Shown: positions 33,813-42,507, counted from the first letter of the stretch. The stretch: DNA of 64,000 nucleotides from Actinomadura graeca (GCF_019175365.1 NZ_CP059572.1:3596001-3660000), one strand, 5' to 3'. A program made the numbers and translations. The notes: a model not told the origin generated them from the letters alone.

Positions 33813-35401
33813 CGACCGATGCGAACGTGACCGACCTGACCGCGGACGTGCTCGTCGCGGGCGGCGGGCCCGCCGGCGCGTGGGCCGCGATCAAGGCGGC
33901 GGAGGCCGGCGCGGACGTCGTCCTCGCCGACAAGGGGTACCTCGGGACGAGCGGCGCGACGGCGTCGGCGGGCACCGGCGTCTGGTACGTCGAGCCGGAG
34001 CCGCAGGCCAGGGAGGCGGCGATGGCGAGCCGCGAAGGGCTCGGCGGGCACCTCGCCGACCGGGAGTGGATGGCCCGCGTCCTCGACCAGACGTACGCGA
34101 ACATGAACGAGCTGGCCGAGGTGTCGCGGTACCCGTTCCCGGTGGACAAGGACGGACGGCAGATCCGGCGCGGCCTCCAGGGGCCCGAGTACATGCGGCG
34201 GATGCGCGTGCGGGTGCGCCGCGCGGGCGTGCGGGTCCTCGACCACAGCCCCATCACCGAGCTGCTCGCGGACGGCTCCGGGGCGGTGGCCGGTGCGGCC
34301 GGGTACCAGCTGCGGGGCGACCGGCCGTTCCGGGTCCGGGCGGGCGCGGTCGTCCTCGCGACGGGCGGGTGCGCGTTCCTCAGCAAGGCGCTGGGCTGCG
34401 ACGTCAACACCGGGGACGGCGCGCTGTTCGCGGCGGAGGCGGGCGCGGAGCTGTCCGGGATGGAGTTCTCCAACGCGTACGCGATCGCCCCGGCGTTCAC
34501 GTCCGTGACGAAAACGGCGTTCTACATGTTCGCCACCTTCTACCACGCCGACGGGACGGTGCTGGAGGGCGCGGGCAGCCAGCGGGGGCGGTCCGTGATC
34601 GCGCGGACGCTGCTGACCGAGCCCGTCCTGTGCCGCATCGACCGTGCGACGCCCGAGGAGCAGCGGGCGATGCGGCTCGCGCAGGCCAACTTCTTCCTGC
34701 CGTTCGACCGGCAGGGCATCGACCCGTTCACCGACCTGTTCCCCGTGACGCTGCTCGCCGAGGGGACCGTCCGGGGCACCGGCGGCATCCGGATCACCGG
34801 GCCCGACTGCGCCACGACGGTGCCCGGCCTGTACGCGGCGGGCGACGCCGCCACCCGCGAGCTGATCTGCGGCGGCTTCACCGGCGGCGGCAGCCACAAC
34901 TCCGCGTGGGCGATGTCGTCGGGCACCTGGGCGGGACGGGGCGCCGCCCGGTACGCCGCCGGGCTCGGCGGGCCGGTGCGGGCGCGGGCCGTCCGCGCGC
35001 TCGGCGAGGCGGGCGTCCGGCCGTCGGGACCGGCGACCCGCGGGCACGCCGAGTACACCGCCGCGGTGCAGGCCGAGGTGCTGCCCTACGACAAGAACCT
35101 GCTGCGTCACGGCGACCGGCTCGTCCCGGCGCTCGGCGCCCTGGACGGGACGTGGCGGGAGCTGAGCGGCACCCTGCGCGAGGACGGCGCGGGGATCGTC
35201 CGGGCGAGGTCGGCGGCGGCGATGACCGCGCACGCCCGGTGGATGTACAACGCCGCGCTCGCCCGGACCGAGACGCGCGGCATGCACAAGCGGCAGGACC
35301 TGCCCGAGCAGGACCCGTCCCAGCGCCGCCGACTCGTCACCGGCGGGCTCCACGAGGTGTGGACGCGGCCGGAGGCCGGGGCGCTGGCGGTGGCGTCGTG
35401 A
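33809..35401 (+). CDS. FAD-dependent oxidoreductase, AprA/fumarate-reductase-like (copy 1)
   Basis: 530 aa. The N-terminal dinucleotide motif is VLVAGGGPAGAWAAIKAAEA followed by ADKGYLGTSGATAS. Later FAD contacts are VRAGAVVLATGGCAFLS, EGTVRGTGGIRITGPDCATT and VPGLYAAGDAATRE. A helical C-terminal domain (AMTAHARWMYNAALARTETR) is like that of the SdhA/FrdA/AprA family. The ferredoxin gene follows with a GTGA overlap, so the two most likely form an enzyme like AprBA in outline. Whether it reduces a sulfur oxyanion, a sulfone or something else is unknown. A close paralogue of the same length lies at 36755. Confidence 0.8.
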   Translation: MTTDANVTDLTADVLVAGGGPAGAWAAIKAAEAGADVVLADKGYLGTSGATASAGTGVWYVEPEPQAREAAMASREGLGGHLADREWMARVLDQTYANMNELAEVSRYPFPVDKDGRQIRRGLQGPEYMRRMRVRVRRAGVRVLDHSPITELLADGSGAVAGAAGYQLRGDRPFRVRAGAVVLATGGCAFLSKALGCDVNTGDGALFAAEAGAELSGMEFSNAYAIAPAFTSVTKTAFYMFATFYHADGTVLEGAGSQRGRSVIARTLLTEPVLCRIDRATPEEQRAMRLAQANFFLPFDRQGIDPFTDLFPVTLLAEGTVRGTGGIRITGPDCATTVPGLYAAGDAATRELICGGFTGGGSHNSAWAMSSGTWAGRGAARYAAGLGGPVRARAVRALGEAGVRPSGPATRGHAEYTAAVQAEVLPYDKNLLRHGDRLVPALGALDGTWRELSGTLREDGAGIVRARSAAAMTAHARWMYNAALARTETRGMHKRQDLPEQDPSQRRRLVTGGLHEVWTRPEAGALAVAS

Positions 35402-35742
35402 TCGAGATCGTCTCGCGGGAGCGGTGCATCGCCTGCGACAAGTGCATCGCGGTGTGCCCGACGAACGTGTTCGACCGCGGCGCGGACGGCATCCCCGTCC
35501 TCGCCCGGCGGGACGACTGCCAGACCTGCTTCATGTGCGAGGCGTACTGCCCGGTCGACGCGCTGTTCGTCGACCCGCGCTCGCACCCGCTGCCGGAGCC
35601 GCCCGACGAGGCGGCGCTCGCCGCGGACGGGCTGCTCGGCAGCTACCGCGAGCAGATCGGCTGGGGCCGGGGGCGCACCCCCGGCGCCAAGCTCGCGGTC
35701 GGGCCGTCGCTGAGCCGGCCCGGCCCTCCCCTCACCTCCTGA
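35398..35742 (+). CDS. Two-cluster [4Fe-4S] ferredoxin, partner of flavoprotein copy 1
   Basis: 114 aa from a GTG overlapping the flavoprotein stop. The two cluster motifs are CIACDKCIAVCP and CQTCFMCEAYCP, predicting 2x[4Fe-4S]. The C-terminal extension contains a helix (EAALAADGLLGSYREQIGWG) and GWGRGRTPGAK, conserved in the second copy at 38344. An AprB-like two-cluster fold with a tail that clamps the flavoprotein is plausible. It probably shuttles electrons to or from the FAD of its neighbour. Confidence 0.85.
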   Translation: MIEIVSRERCIACDKCIAVCPTNVFDRGADGIPVLARRDDCQTCFMCEAYCPVDALFVDPRSHPLPEPPDEAALAADGLLGSYREQIGWGRGRTPGAKLAVGPSLSRPGPPLTS

Positions 35743-35768
35743 GACCACCCCCCTGAAAGGCGTTGAAC

Positions 35769-36758
35769 GTGAAGATCCCCAAGGTCCTTGCCGCCGGGCT
35801 GCTCGTCCTGGCCGCGACGGCGTGCGGCTCGTCCGCGGCCGACGGCGGCTCCGGGACGCTGCGCATCGGCGTGATCGGCTCGGGTGTCGGCAACAAGCTG
35901 ACCCGCACCGTCGGCTTCCTCGACGAGCGCGGCGAGCTGCTGCCCGAGCTGAAGTCCGCCGGGATCGGCAAGATCCAGGTCGCGACGTTCCAGAACGGCC
36001 CCGACCTCAACCAGGCGCTCGCCGGAGGGTCGCTCGACATCGGCCTGTACGGGGACACCCCGGCGCTCGTCGGGCACGGGCGGGGCCTGCCGACCCGGCT
36101 GGTGTCGCTCAACTCGATCCGGCTGGACGCGGCGGTCGTCGCGAAGAAGAACGCGGGCCCGGCGTCGCTCAAGGACCTGGAGGGCAAGCGGATCGGCGTC
36201 CAGACCGGCTCCTATATCCACCGCTACCTGCTCGGGGCGCTGGAGGAGGCGGGCGTGAAGCCGAAGCAGATCATCCACATGTACACGCCCGCGATCATCG
36301 CGGCGCTGGAGAAGAACTCGATCGACGCGGGCGGCCTCATCTCCGCCGACCAGGTGGCCGAGGAGCAGAAGGGCTACCGCTCGATCGACGTCGCGTCCCG
36401 TGACCACCCCGACCTGCTCGGCACCTCGGTGACGGTCGTGACGGAGAAGTACCTGGCCGGGCACAAGGACATCGTCAAGGTGTGGCAGCGGGCCGAGTCG
36501 AAGGGCGCCCGGGTCGCGAAGGCGAACTGGCCCGCCTACACCGCGTTCGTCGCCAGGACGGGCGGCTACGCCCCCGAGGTGTCGATCAAGACGACGCTCA
36601 AGGAGCAGCTGCCCGAGGAGCCGTTCCCCGCCGAGGGGCTCCGGCTGCTCGAAGGCACCAAGACGTTCCTCGTCGGGCAGGACCTGATCAAGAAGGACTT
36701 CCCGGTCGGCTCCTGGCTGGCGCCCGGGGCGAAGACCGCGGCCGGGACCGCGCCGTGA
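35769..36758 (+). CDS. ssuA: Sulfonate-type ABC transporter substrate-binding lipoprotein (SsuA-like)
   Basis: 329 aa. Signal peptide KIPKVLAAGLLVLAATACGS with lipobox ATAC, so it is lipid-anchored on the outer membrane face. The body (TLRIGVIGSGVGNKLTRTVG, ALAGGSLDIGLYGDTPALVG, DLEGKRIGVQTGSYIHRYLL) is a periplasmic-binding-protein II fold of the NMT1/SsuA/TauA kind. GTG 35769 is taken as start because GAAAGG is 8 nt upstream; the TTG at 35763 is too close to it. It is encoded apart from its permease and ATPase, between the two flavoprotein-ferredoxin pairs. Its GTGA stop couples it to copy 2. Confidence 0.85.
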   Translation: MKIPKVLAAGLLVLAATACGSSAADGGSGTLRIGVIGSGVGNKLTRTVGFLDERGELLPELKSAGIGKIQVATFQNGPDLNQALAGGSLDIGLYGDTPALVGHGRGLPTRLVSLNSIRLDAAVVAKKNAGPASLKDLEGKRIGVQTGSYIHRYLLGALEEAGVKPKQIIHMYTPAIIAALEKNSIDAGGLISADQVAEEQKGYRSIDVASRDHPDLLGTSVTVVTEKYLAGHKDIVKVWQRAESKGARVAKANWPAYTAFVARTGGYAPEVSIKTTLKEQLPEEPFPAEGLRLLEGTKTFLVGQDLIKKDFPVGSWLAPGAKTAAGTAP

Positions 36759-38347
36759 TCGAGCTGGAGACCGACGTCCTCGTCCTCGGCGGCGGGCCCG
36801 CCGGGGCGTGGGCGGCGCTCGCCGCCGCCGGGGCCGGGGCCCGGGTCGTCCTCGCGGACAAGGGGTACTGCGGCACCAGCGGGCCGACCGCGTCGGGCGG
36901 CAACAACCTCTGGTATGTCCCCCCGGACGCGGCGGCGCGGCAGCGCGCGGTCGGCGAGCGGTTCGCGCAGAGCCTCGGGCTCGCCGACCACGGCTGGATG
37001 GCCCGGGTCCTGGACGAGACGTACCGGCGCGTCGGCGACCTCGCCGCGTTCGGGTACCCGTTCCCCGTCGAGGACGGCGTGGAGCTGCGCGGCAGCCTTC
37101 AGGGGCCCGAGTACATGCGGCGGATGCGGCGCCGCGTGCTCCGGGCCGTCCCGGGAGGCGCGGGGGGCCGTCGATCCGCGGGAGGCCGGGCCGGGGTGGT
37201 GATCCTCGACCACCATCCGGCGCTGCGGCTGCTCGTGGACGGCTCGGGCGCCGCGGCGGGCGCGTCCGGCATCGCCCGGCAGAAGGGCGGGGAGCCCTGG
37301 ACGGTCCGCGCGGGGGCGGTCGTCCTCGCGACCGGCGGGTGCGCGTTCCTGTCCGGCGCGTTCGGCACGAACGTCGACACCGGCGACGGCCATCTGATGG
37401 CGGCCGAGCTGGGCGCGGAGATGTCGGGCATGGAGTTCTCCGGCGCCTACGCGCTGTCCCCCGCGCACGGCGCGCACACCAAGGGCCTGATGATGCAGTT
37501 CGCGACGTACTACGGCGAGGACGGCGCGCCGATCGACGTCCCGCATCCGCTCGGGGCGAGGACGCAGGTCGCGGAACGCCTCGCGGCGGGCCGGAAGGTG
37601 TACGCGCGGCTGGACCAGGCGCCCGAGGAGCTGCGGGAGGCGATGCGCGGCGCCCAGCCGAACTACTTCCTGCCGCTGGACAAGGCCGGGATCGACCCGT
37701 TCCGCGACCGGTACGAGGTGCGGATGGTGCTGGAGGGCACGGTCCGGGGCACCGGCGGGCTCCGGATCACCGGCGACGACTGCGCGACGACCGTCCCCGG
37801 CCTGTACGCCGCCGGGGACGCCGCGACCCGCGAGCACGTGTCGGGGGCCGTCAGCGGCGGCGGCGCCTACAACGGGTCGTGGGCGATCTCGTCCGGGACG
37901 TGGGCGGGGCGCGGCGCCGCCCTGTTCGGGACGGGCCGGGCGCGCACGCACGCGGTCCCGGCCGGGCGGGCGGGCATCGCGCCGGGGTCGCTCGACGCGG
38001 CGGAGGTCGTCCGGACGGTGCAGGAGGAGATGCTGCCGCTGGACCGCAACCTCTTCCGCACCCGCGCCGGGCTCCGGCGTTCCCTCGCCTCGCTGGACGC
38101 GCTGTGGGAGCGGATCACGTCGAGGGGCCTCGCGGGCGAGGGGCGCGAGCGCCTCGGCGCGCGGTCGGCGGCGGCGATGACCGCGCACGCCCGCTGGTGC
38201 TACCGCGCGGCCCTGGCCCGTGAGGAGTCCCGCGGCCTGCACCGGCTGGACGACCTGCCCTCGCTGCGGCGGTTCGAGCACCGGCTGCTGGTCGGCGGGC
38301 TGGACGAGACGTGGACGGCGGCCGAGCCCCGGAGGGCGGCGGCATGA
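36755..38347 (+). CDS. FAD-dependent oxidoreductase, AprA/fumarate-reductase-like (copy 2)
   Basis: 530 aa, the same length as copy 1 and alignable end to end: GGGPAGAWAALAAAGAG, ADKGYCGTSGPTASGG, LQGPEYMRRMR, RAGAVVLATGGCAFLSGAFG, EGTVRGTGGLRITGDDCATT, YAAGDAATRE. Differences cluster in the capping domain, for example FATYYGEDGAPIDVPHPLG here against FATFYHADGTVLEGAGSQRG in copy 1, and GNNLWYVPPD against GTGVWYVEPE. This suggests divergence in substrate choice after duplication. The start overlaps the ssuA stop and the stop overlaps its own ferredoxin gene. Confidence 0.8.
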   Translation: MIELETDVLVLGGGPAGAWAALAAAGAGARVVLADKGYCGTSGPTASGGNNLWYVPPDAAARQRAVGERFAQSLGLADHGWMARVLDETYRRVGDLAAFGYPFPVEDGVELRGSLQGPEYMRRMRRRVLRAVPGGAGGRRSAGGRAGVVILDHHPALRLLVDGSGAAAGASGIARQKGGEPWTVRAGAVVLATGGCAFLSGAFGTNVDTGDGHLMAAELGAEMSGMEFSGAYALSPAHGAHTKGLMMQFATYYGEDGAPIDVPHPLGARTQVAERLAAGRKVYARLDQAPEELREAMRGAQPNYFLPLDKAGIDPFRDRYEVRMVLEGTVRGTGGLRITGDDCATTVPGLYAAGDAATREHVSGAVSGGGAYNGSWAISSGTWAGRGAALFGTGRARTHAVPAGRAGIAPGSLDAAEVVRTVQEEMLPLDRNLFRTRAGLRRSLASLDALWERITSRGLAGEGRERLGARSAAAMTAHARWCYRAALAREESRGLHRLDDLPSLRRFEHRLLVGGLDETWTAAEPRRAAA

Positions 38348-38688
38348 TCGAGGTGGTGAGCGCGGACCGCTGCGTCGCGTGCGACATCTGCATCAAGGTC
38401 TGCCCGACGGACGTGTTCGACCGGGGGGACGACGGCGTCCCGGTGATCGCCCGCCAGGGCGACTGCCAGTCGTGCTTCATGTGCGAGGCGCACTGCCCGG
38501 CGGACGCCCTGTACGTCGCGCCGTTCAGCGGCCCGGCCCCGGCCGGGTCCCCGCACACCGACGAGGCGGCCCTCGGCGAGGCGCTGGGCGAGTACCGCCG
38601 GATCGTCGGCTGGGGGCGCGGGCGCACGCCGGGCAGCCGCGCCGACCGCAACCACATCTTCGTGGAACGGCTCCGCTCGTCCCTCTGA
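38344..38688 (+). CDS. Two-cluster [4Fe-4S] ferredoxin, partner of flavoprotein copy 2
   Basis: 114 aa, exactly as long as copy 1. Cluster motifs CVACDICIKVCP and CQSCFMCEAHCP. The tail keeps GEYRRIVGWGRGRTPGSR, corresponding to GSYREQIGWGRGRTPGAK in copy 1. ATG 38344 overlaps the flavoprotein stop. The pair therefore repeats the flavoprotein-ferredoxin module, placed on the other side of ssuA. The stop codon falls at the first unit of a 20-bp tandem repeat that fills the space before the next promoter. Confidence 0.85.
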   Translation: MIEVVSADRCVACDICIKVCPTDVFDRGDDGVPVIARQGDCQSCFMCEAHCPADALYVAPFSGPAPAGSPHTDEAALGEALGEYRRIVGWGRGRTPGSRADRNHIFVERLRSSL

Positions 38689-38745
38689 CCGTCACCGCGG
38701 CCGCCTGACCGTCACCGCGGCCGTGTGACGCTCACCGGGCGGCCG
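38686..38745 (+). repeat. 20-bp tandem repeat starting at the ferredoxin stop codon
   Basis: TGACCGTCACCGCGGCCGCC (38686-38705) is followed by TGACCGTCACCGCGGCCGTG (38706-38725) and a diverged third unit starting TGACGCTCACCGGGCGGCCG (38726). The TGA of unit 1 is the stop codon of the ferredoxin gene. Confidence 0.8.
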
Positions 38746-38750
38746 GCGCA

Positions 38751-38779
38751 TTGACCAGGGCCGGAATGAACCGCACAAT
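38751..38779 (+). promoter_or_regulatory. Candidate promoter of the sfnG group
   Basis: TTGACC (38751-38756), a 17-bp spacer and CACAAT (38774-38779) fit a vegetative -35/-10 pair. Transcription would begin near 38786, just before the sfnG start. Confidence 0.45.
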
Positions 38780-38801
38780 CCTAACTATGTCTGTAGGGAA
38801 T

Positions 38802-39923
38802 ATGGAGAATACGCCGGAGCCGGTGAAGTTCGCCTATTGGGTCCCCAACGTCAGCGGCGGGCTGGTGGTGAGCAAGATCGAGCAGCGCACCGACTGGGGA
38901 TACGACTACAACCGGGAGCTGGCCGTCCTCGCCGAGGACAACGGGTTCGACTACGCGCTCAGCCAGGTCCGCTACATCGCCTCCTACGGGGCCGCCTACC
39001 AGCACGAGTCCACCGGGTTCAGCCTGGCGCTGCTGCTCGCCACGCGGCGGCTCAAGGTGATCGCCGCCGTCCACCCCGGGCTGTGGCACCCCGGGGTGCT
39101 CGCCAAGTTCGTCGCGACCGCCGACCAGCTGTCGGGCGGGCGGGCCGCCGTCAACGTCGTCAGCGGCTGGTTCAAGGACGAGTTCACCAAGCTCGGCGAG
39201 CCGTGGCTGGAGCACGACGAGCGGTACCGGCGCAGCGAGGAGTTCATCCGCGTGCTGCGCGAGATCTGGACGTCCGAGCACGCCGAGTTCAACGGCGACT
39301 TCTACCGCCTGCACGACTTCGACCTGAAGCCGAAGCCGTTGGCCGCGCCGGGCCGCCCGCACCCGGAGATCTTCCAGGGCGGCAACTCCACCAGCGCCCG
39401 CCGCATGGCCGGGCGGGTCTCGGACTGGTACTTCAGCAACGGCCGCGACTTCGACGGCGTCACCGAGCAGATCCGCGACGTCCGGGCCGAGGCCGCGCTG
39501 CACGGGCGGCGCGTCCGGTTCGGCCTCAACGGCTTCCTCATCGCCCGCGACACCGAGGCCGAGGCCCGCGAGGTGCTGCGCGAGATCGTCGCGAAGGCCG
39601 ACCGGGAGGCCGTGGAGGGGTTCGGGTCCGCGGTGAAGCAGGCGGGGCGGTCCGCCTCCGACGGCAAGGGCATGTGGGAGGACTCGGAGTTCGCCGACCT
39701 CGTCCAGTACAACGACGGCTTCCGCACCGGCCTGATCGGCACGCCCGAGCAGATCGCCGAGCGCATCGTCGCCTACAAGCGGCTCGGCGTCGACCTGTTC
39801 CTGCTCGGCTTCCTGCACTACCTGGAGGACGTCGAGTACTTCGGCCGGCGGGTCCTCCCGCTCGTCCGCGAGCTGGAGGCGGACGCCGCCGAGCGCGGCG
39901 CCCCGGCGCACGTGGGTTCCTGA
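38802..39923 (+). CDS. sfnG: FMNH2-dependent dimethyl sulfone monooxygenase (SfnG)
   Basis: 373 aa luciferase-like monooxygenase. It opens with KFAYWVPNVSGGLVVSKIEQ, the clear SfnG signature, and continues YALSQVRYIASYGAAYQHES, VNVVSGWFKDEFTKLGEPWL and EHDERYRRSEEFIRVLREIW. SfnG uses reduced FMN and oxygen to convert dimethyl sulfone to methanesulfinate, feeding sulfur to the alkanesulfonate route. ATG 38802 gives the family-like start MENTPEPVKFAYW; ATGs at 38787 and 38766 are in frame but lie within the candidate promoter. It needs a flavin reductase; two are encoded downstream. Confidence 0.92.
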   Translation: MENTPEPVKFAYWVPNVSGGLVVSKIEQRTDWGYDYNRELAVLAEDNGFDYALSQVRYIASYGAAYQHESTGFSLALLLATRRLKVIAAVHPGLWHPGVLAKFVATADQLSGGRAAVNVVSGWFKDEFTKLGEPWLEHDERYRRSEEFIRVLREIWTSEHAEFNGDFYRLHDFDLKPKPLAAPGRPHPEIFQGGNSTSARRMAGRVSDWYFSNGRDFDGVTEQIRDVRAEAALHGRRVRFGLNGFLIARDTEAEAREVLREIVAKADREAVEGFGSAVKQAGRSASDGKGMWEDSEFADLVQYNDGFRTGLIGTPEQIAERIVAYKRLGVDLFLLGFLHYLEDVEYFGRRVLPLVRELEADAAERGAPAHVGS

Positions 39924-39960
39924 GACAGAAGATCCGAGACACCGGAAAGGAGAGGGACGG

Positions 39961-41199
39961 ATGTCCGTCGAGACACAGCACGCCGGCACGGAACGGACCA
40001 CGGAGAACAGCGGGGCCTCCCACGGGGAACGGTTCGCCGCGGCCCTCCGGCGCGCCGACGTCGTCGCCGCGGAGCTGCGCGCGACCGCGGCCGAGCGCGA
40101 CCGCGCCGGCCGGACGCCGCGCGAGGAGGTCGAGCTGCTGCGCCGGAACGACCTCCTCCAGGTGCAGGAACCCGTCGAGTACGGCGGGGACGGCCTGTCC
40201 TACGCCGAGACCGTGCAGATCACCCGCCGCATCGCCCGCGGCGACACCTCCATCGCCCACCTGATCGGCTACCACTTCGCGCAGACCCGCGTCGCGCCGC
40301 TGTTCGGCACCCCCGCGCAGGCCGACCGGCTGTCGCGCCTCAACGCCGAGCGGAAGATCTTCTGGGGCGGCGTGCAGAACCCGCGCGGCGGCTCCGACCT
40401 CGTCCTGACCAAGGACGGTGACGGGTTCCGGCTGGACGGGCGGCGCTCGTTCGCCTCCGGGGCGAGCCTCGGCGATCACCTCTCGGTCACCGCGACCCTG
40501 GACGGCGAGCTGGTCTTCATCGCGCTGCCGGGCGGGCGCGAGGGCTTCCGGGCGCTCGGCGACTGGGACAACATCGGCCAGCGGCTCACCGACTCCGGCG
40601 GCGTGGAGTTCACCGGCACCCGCGTCGAGCGGGCGGAGATCCTCGGCCCCGACCCGCTCCTCGGACGGACGATCACCCCGTACCAGACGCTCGTCACGCC
40701 GCACTGGCAACTGGCGTTCGTGAACTTCTACATCGGCACGGCGGAGGGCGCGCTCGAAGAGGCGCTCGACTGGACGCGGCTGCACGGCGCCCCCTGGGAG
40801 ACCTCCGGCGTGGACAGCGCGACAGACGACCCGTACGTCCTGCAGACGGTCGGGGAGATCGCCAGCGACGTCCGCGCGGCGGGTCTGCTCGCCGACCGCG
40901 CCGGCGACGCGCTCCAGGCGGCGCTGGACACCGGCCCGTCGCTCACCGAGGAGCAGCGCGCCGAGGCGGCCGTCGCCGTCTACGAGGCCAAGTACCTGAC
41001 GACCAAGGTCGCGCTCTCGACCGCGTCGCGGCTGTTCGAGATCCAGGGCGCGCGGGCCACCACCAGCGCCTACGGCTTCGACCGGCACTGGCGCAACCTG
41101 CGCACCCACACCGTCCACGACCCCGTCGCCTACAAGGCGCGCGAGGTCGGCGACTGGACGCTGAACCGGCGCGCCCCCGAGTTCTCGCTCTACCGCTGA
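39961..41199 (+). CDS. DszC/SfnB-like flavin-dependent monooxygenase of the acyl-CoA dehydrogenase fold
   Basis: 412 aa from ATG 39961 with GGAAAGGAGAGGG upstream. Acyl-CoA-dehydrogenase-like architecture: N-terminal helices (TPREEVELLRRNDLLQVQEP), middle strands (FWGGVQNPRGGSDLVLTKDG, NIGQRLTDSGGVEFTGTRVE) and C-terminal helices ending YGFDRHWRNLRTHTVHDPVA. That last motif is shared with DszC, the dibenzothiophene S-monooxygenase, and its relatives. Such proteins use FMNH2 and O2 to oxidise sulfides or sulfoxides rather than dehydrogenate acyl-CoA. The substrate is unknown; the context suggests a small organosulfur compound. Confidence 0.82.
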   Translation: MSVETQHAGTERTTENSGASHGERFAAALRRADVVAAELRATAAERDRAGRTPREEVELLRRNDLLQVQEPVEYGGDGLSYAETVQITRRIARGDTSIAHLIGYHFAQTRVAPLFGTPAQADRLSRLNAERKIFWGGVQNPRGGSDLVLTKDGDGFRLDGRRSFASGASLGDHLSVTATLDGELVFIALPGGREGFRALGDWDNIGQRLTDSGGVEFTGTRVERAEILGPDPLLGRTITPYQTLVTPHWQLAFVNFYIGTAEGALEEALDWTRLHGAPWETSGVDSATDDPYVLQTVGEIASDVRAAGLLADRAGDALQAALDTGPSLTEEQRAEAAVAVYEAKYLTTKVALSTASRLFEIQGARATTSAYGFDRHWRNLRTHTVHDPVAYKAREVGDWTLNRRAPEFSLYR

Positions 41200-41233
41200 C
41201 CCGACCCGAGATCGACTCCGACACCGACACCGG

Positions 41234-41264
41234 CCGCGGCGGCCCGGGCACCGGGCCGCCGCGG
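41234..41264 (+). terminator. Perfect 14-bp stem with a 3-nt loop between the DszC-like and SfnB genes
   Basis: CCGCGGCGGCCCGG (41234-41247) and CCGGGCCGCCGCGG (41251-41264) are exact complements around GCA. It lies 34 bp after a stop and 40 bp before the next start, with no T-tract. It may be a terminator, attenuator or mRNA-processing barrier. Confidence 0.6.
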
Positions 41265-41304
41265 GCCGGGCCCACCCGAGCCGCCCGACCACCACGGAGG
41301 ACCC

Positions 41305-42507
41305 ATGGCCCACCGGATCCGCTTCGGCGCGGAGGCCACCGAGATCGCGCGCAAGCTCGCCGTCGGCATCGCCGAGCAGGCCGCCGACCGCGACCGCGAA
41401 CGGCGGCCGCCCGCCGACGAGCTCGCCGCGCTGTCGGACTCCGGCCTGCTCGGCATCACCGTGCCCGCGCGGCACGGCGGAGCCGAGGTGAGCGTGGCGG
41501 TGCTGACCGAGGTGTTCCGCACGCTGGCCGCCGCCGACGCCAGCCTCGCGCAGATACCGCAGAGCCACTTCGTGTTCCTGGACGCCCTGCGGCGGCAGGG
41601 CACCCGCGAGCAGCAGGCGCTGTACTTCGCCCGCGCGCTGGACGGCGCGCGCTTCGCCAACGCCCAGACCGAGCGCGGCGGGCGCACGGTCACCGACGAC
41701 GCGACGGCCCTGCGCCGCTCCGGCCGGGGCCGCTACGTCCTCGACGGGGTGAAGTACTACAGCACCGGCGCCCTGTTCGCGGACGTGCTCGTCGTCCGCG
41801 CCGTGCTCCCCGACGAGCCGCCCCTGCCGGACGGGTCCCCGCCCAAGGCCCTCGCCTACATCGACCGCGCGTCCCCAGGCGTGGCGGTCGAGGACGACTG
41901 GGACGGCATGGGGCAGCGCACCACCGCCAGTGGAACGGTCCGGCTGGAGCGGGTGCGCGTCCGCGCGTCCGAGGTCATCCCGTACAACGCGCTGTTCGAG
42001 GGGCCGACGACCTACGGCGCGCGGGCGCAGGTGCTGCATGCCGCCCTGGACGCCGGCATCGCCCGCGGCGCCCTCGCCGCCGCCGTCACCGCGGCGGGCC
42101 GGGCGCGTCCGTGGTTCGAGAGCGGCGCCGACACCGCCGCGGGCGACCCGCTGCTCGTCCAGCGGGCCGGCGAGCTGGAGATCGCCGTCCGCGGGGCCGA
42201 GGCGCTGCTGCGCGAGGCGGCCGAGACGATCGACGCGGCCGAGCGCGTCCCGTCCGCGGACGCCACCGCGCGCGCGTCGATCGCGACCGCCGCCGCGAAG
42301 GTCGCCACCGGGCGCGCCGCGCTGGAGGCGTCGTCGGCGCTGTTCGAGCTCGGCGGCACGCGGTCGGCGGCCGCCGATCTCAACCTGTCCCGCCACTGGC
42401 GCGACGCCCGGACCCACACCCTGCACGACCCCGAGCGCTGGAAGGTACAGCACATCGGACGCTGGTTGCTCCAGGGCACACCCCCGCCGCGCCACGGCCA
42501 GCTGTGA
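41305..42507 (+). CDS. sfnB: SfnB-family monooxygenase of the acyl-CoA dehydrogenase fold
   Basis: 400 aa from ATG 41305 with CGGAGG upstream. It matches SfnB through DSGLLGITVPARHGGAEVSV, AAADASLAQIPQSHFVFLDA, VLDGVKYYSTGALFADVLVV and VEDDWDGMGQRTTASGTVRL. SfnB accompanies SfnG in sulfone-using bacteria and is thought to oxidise an organosulfur intermediate; its exact reaction is not established. The C-terminal LSRHWRDARTHTLHDPERWK is shared with the 39961 protein, showing that the two are distant paralogues. Confidence 0.85.
   Translation: MAHRIRFGAEATEIARKLAVGIAEQAADRDRERRPPADELAALSDSGLLGITVPARHGGAEVSVAVLTEVFRTLAAADASLAQIPQSHFVFLDALRRQGTREQQALYFARALDGARFANAQTERGGRTVTDDATALRRSGRGRYVLDGVKYYSTGALFADVLVVRAVLPDEPPLPDGSPPKALAYIDRASPGVAVEDDWDGMGQRTTASGTVRLERVRVRASEVIPYNALFEGPTTYGARAQVLHAALDAGIARGALAAAVTAAGRARPWFESGADTAAGDPLLVQRAGELEIAVRGAEALLREAAETIDAAERVPSADATARASIATAAAKVATGRAALEASSALFELGGTRSAAADLNLSRHWRDARTHTLHDPERWKVQHIGRWLLQGTPPPRHGQL

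Noticed and set aside
33809..38688. True APS reductase (AprBA) or succinate dehydrogenase annotation
   Set aside because: Only the general flavoprotein and ferredoxin architecture is shared. No family-specific residues could be confirmed by reading, so a broader name is used.
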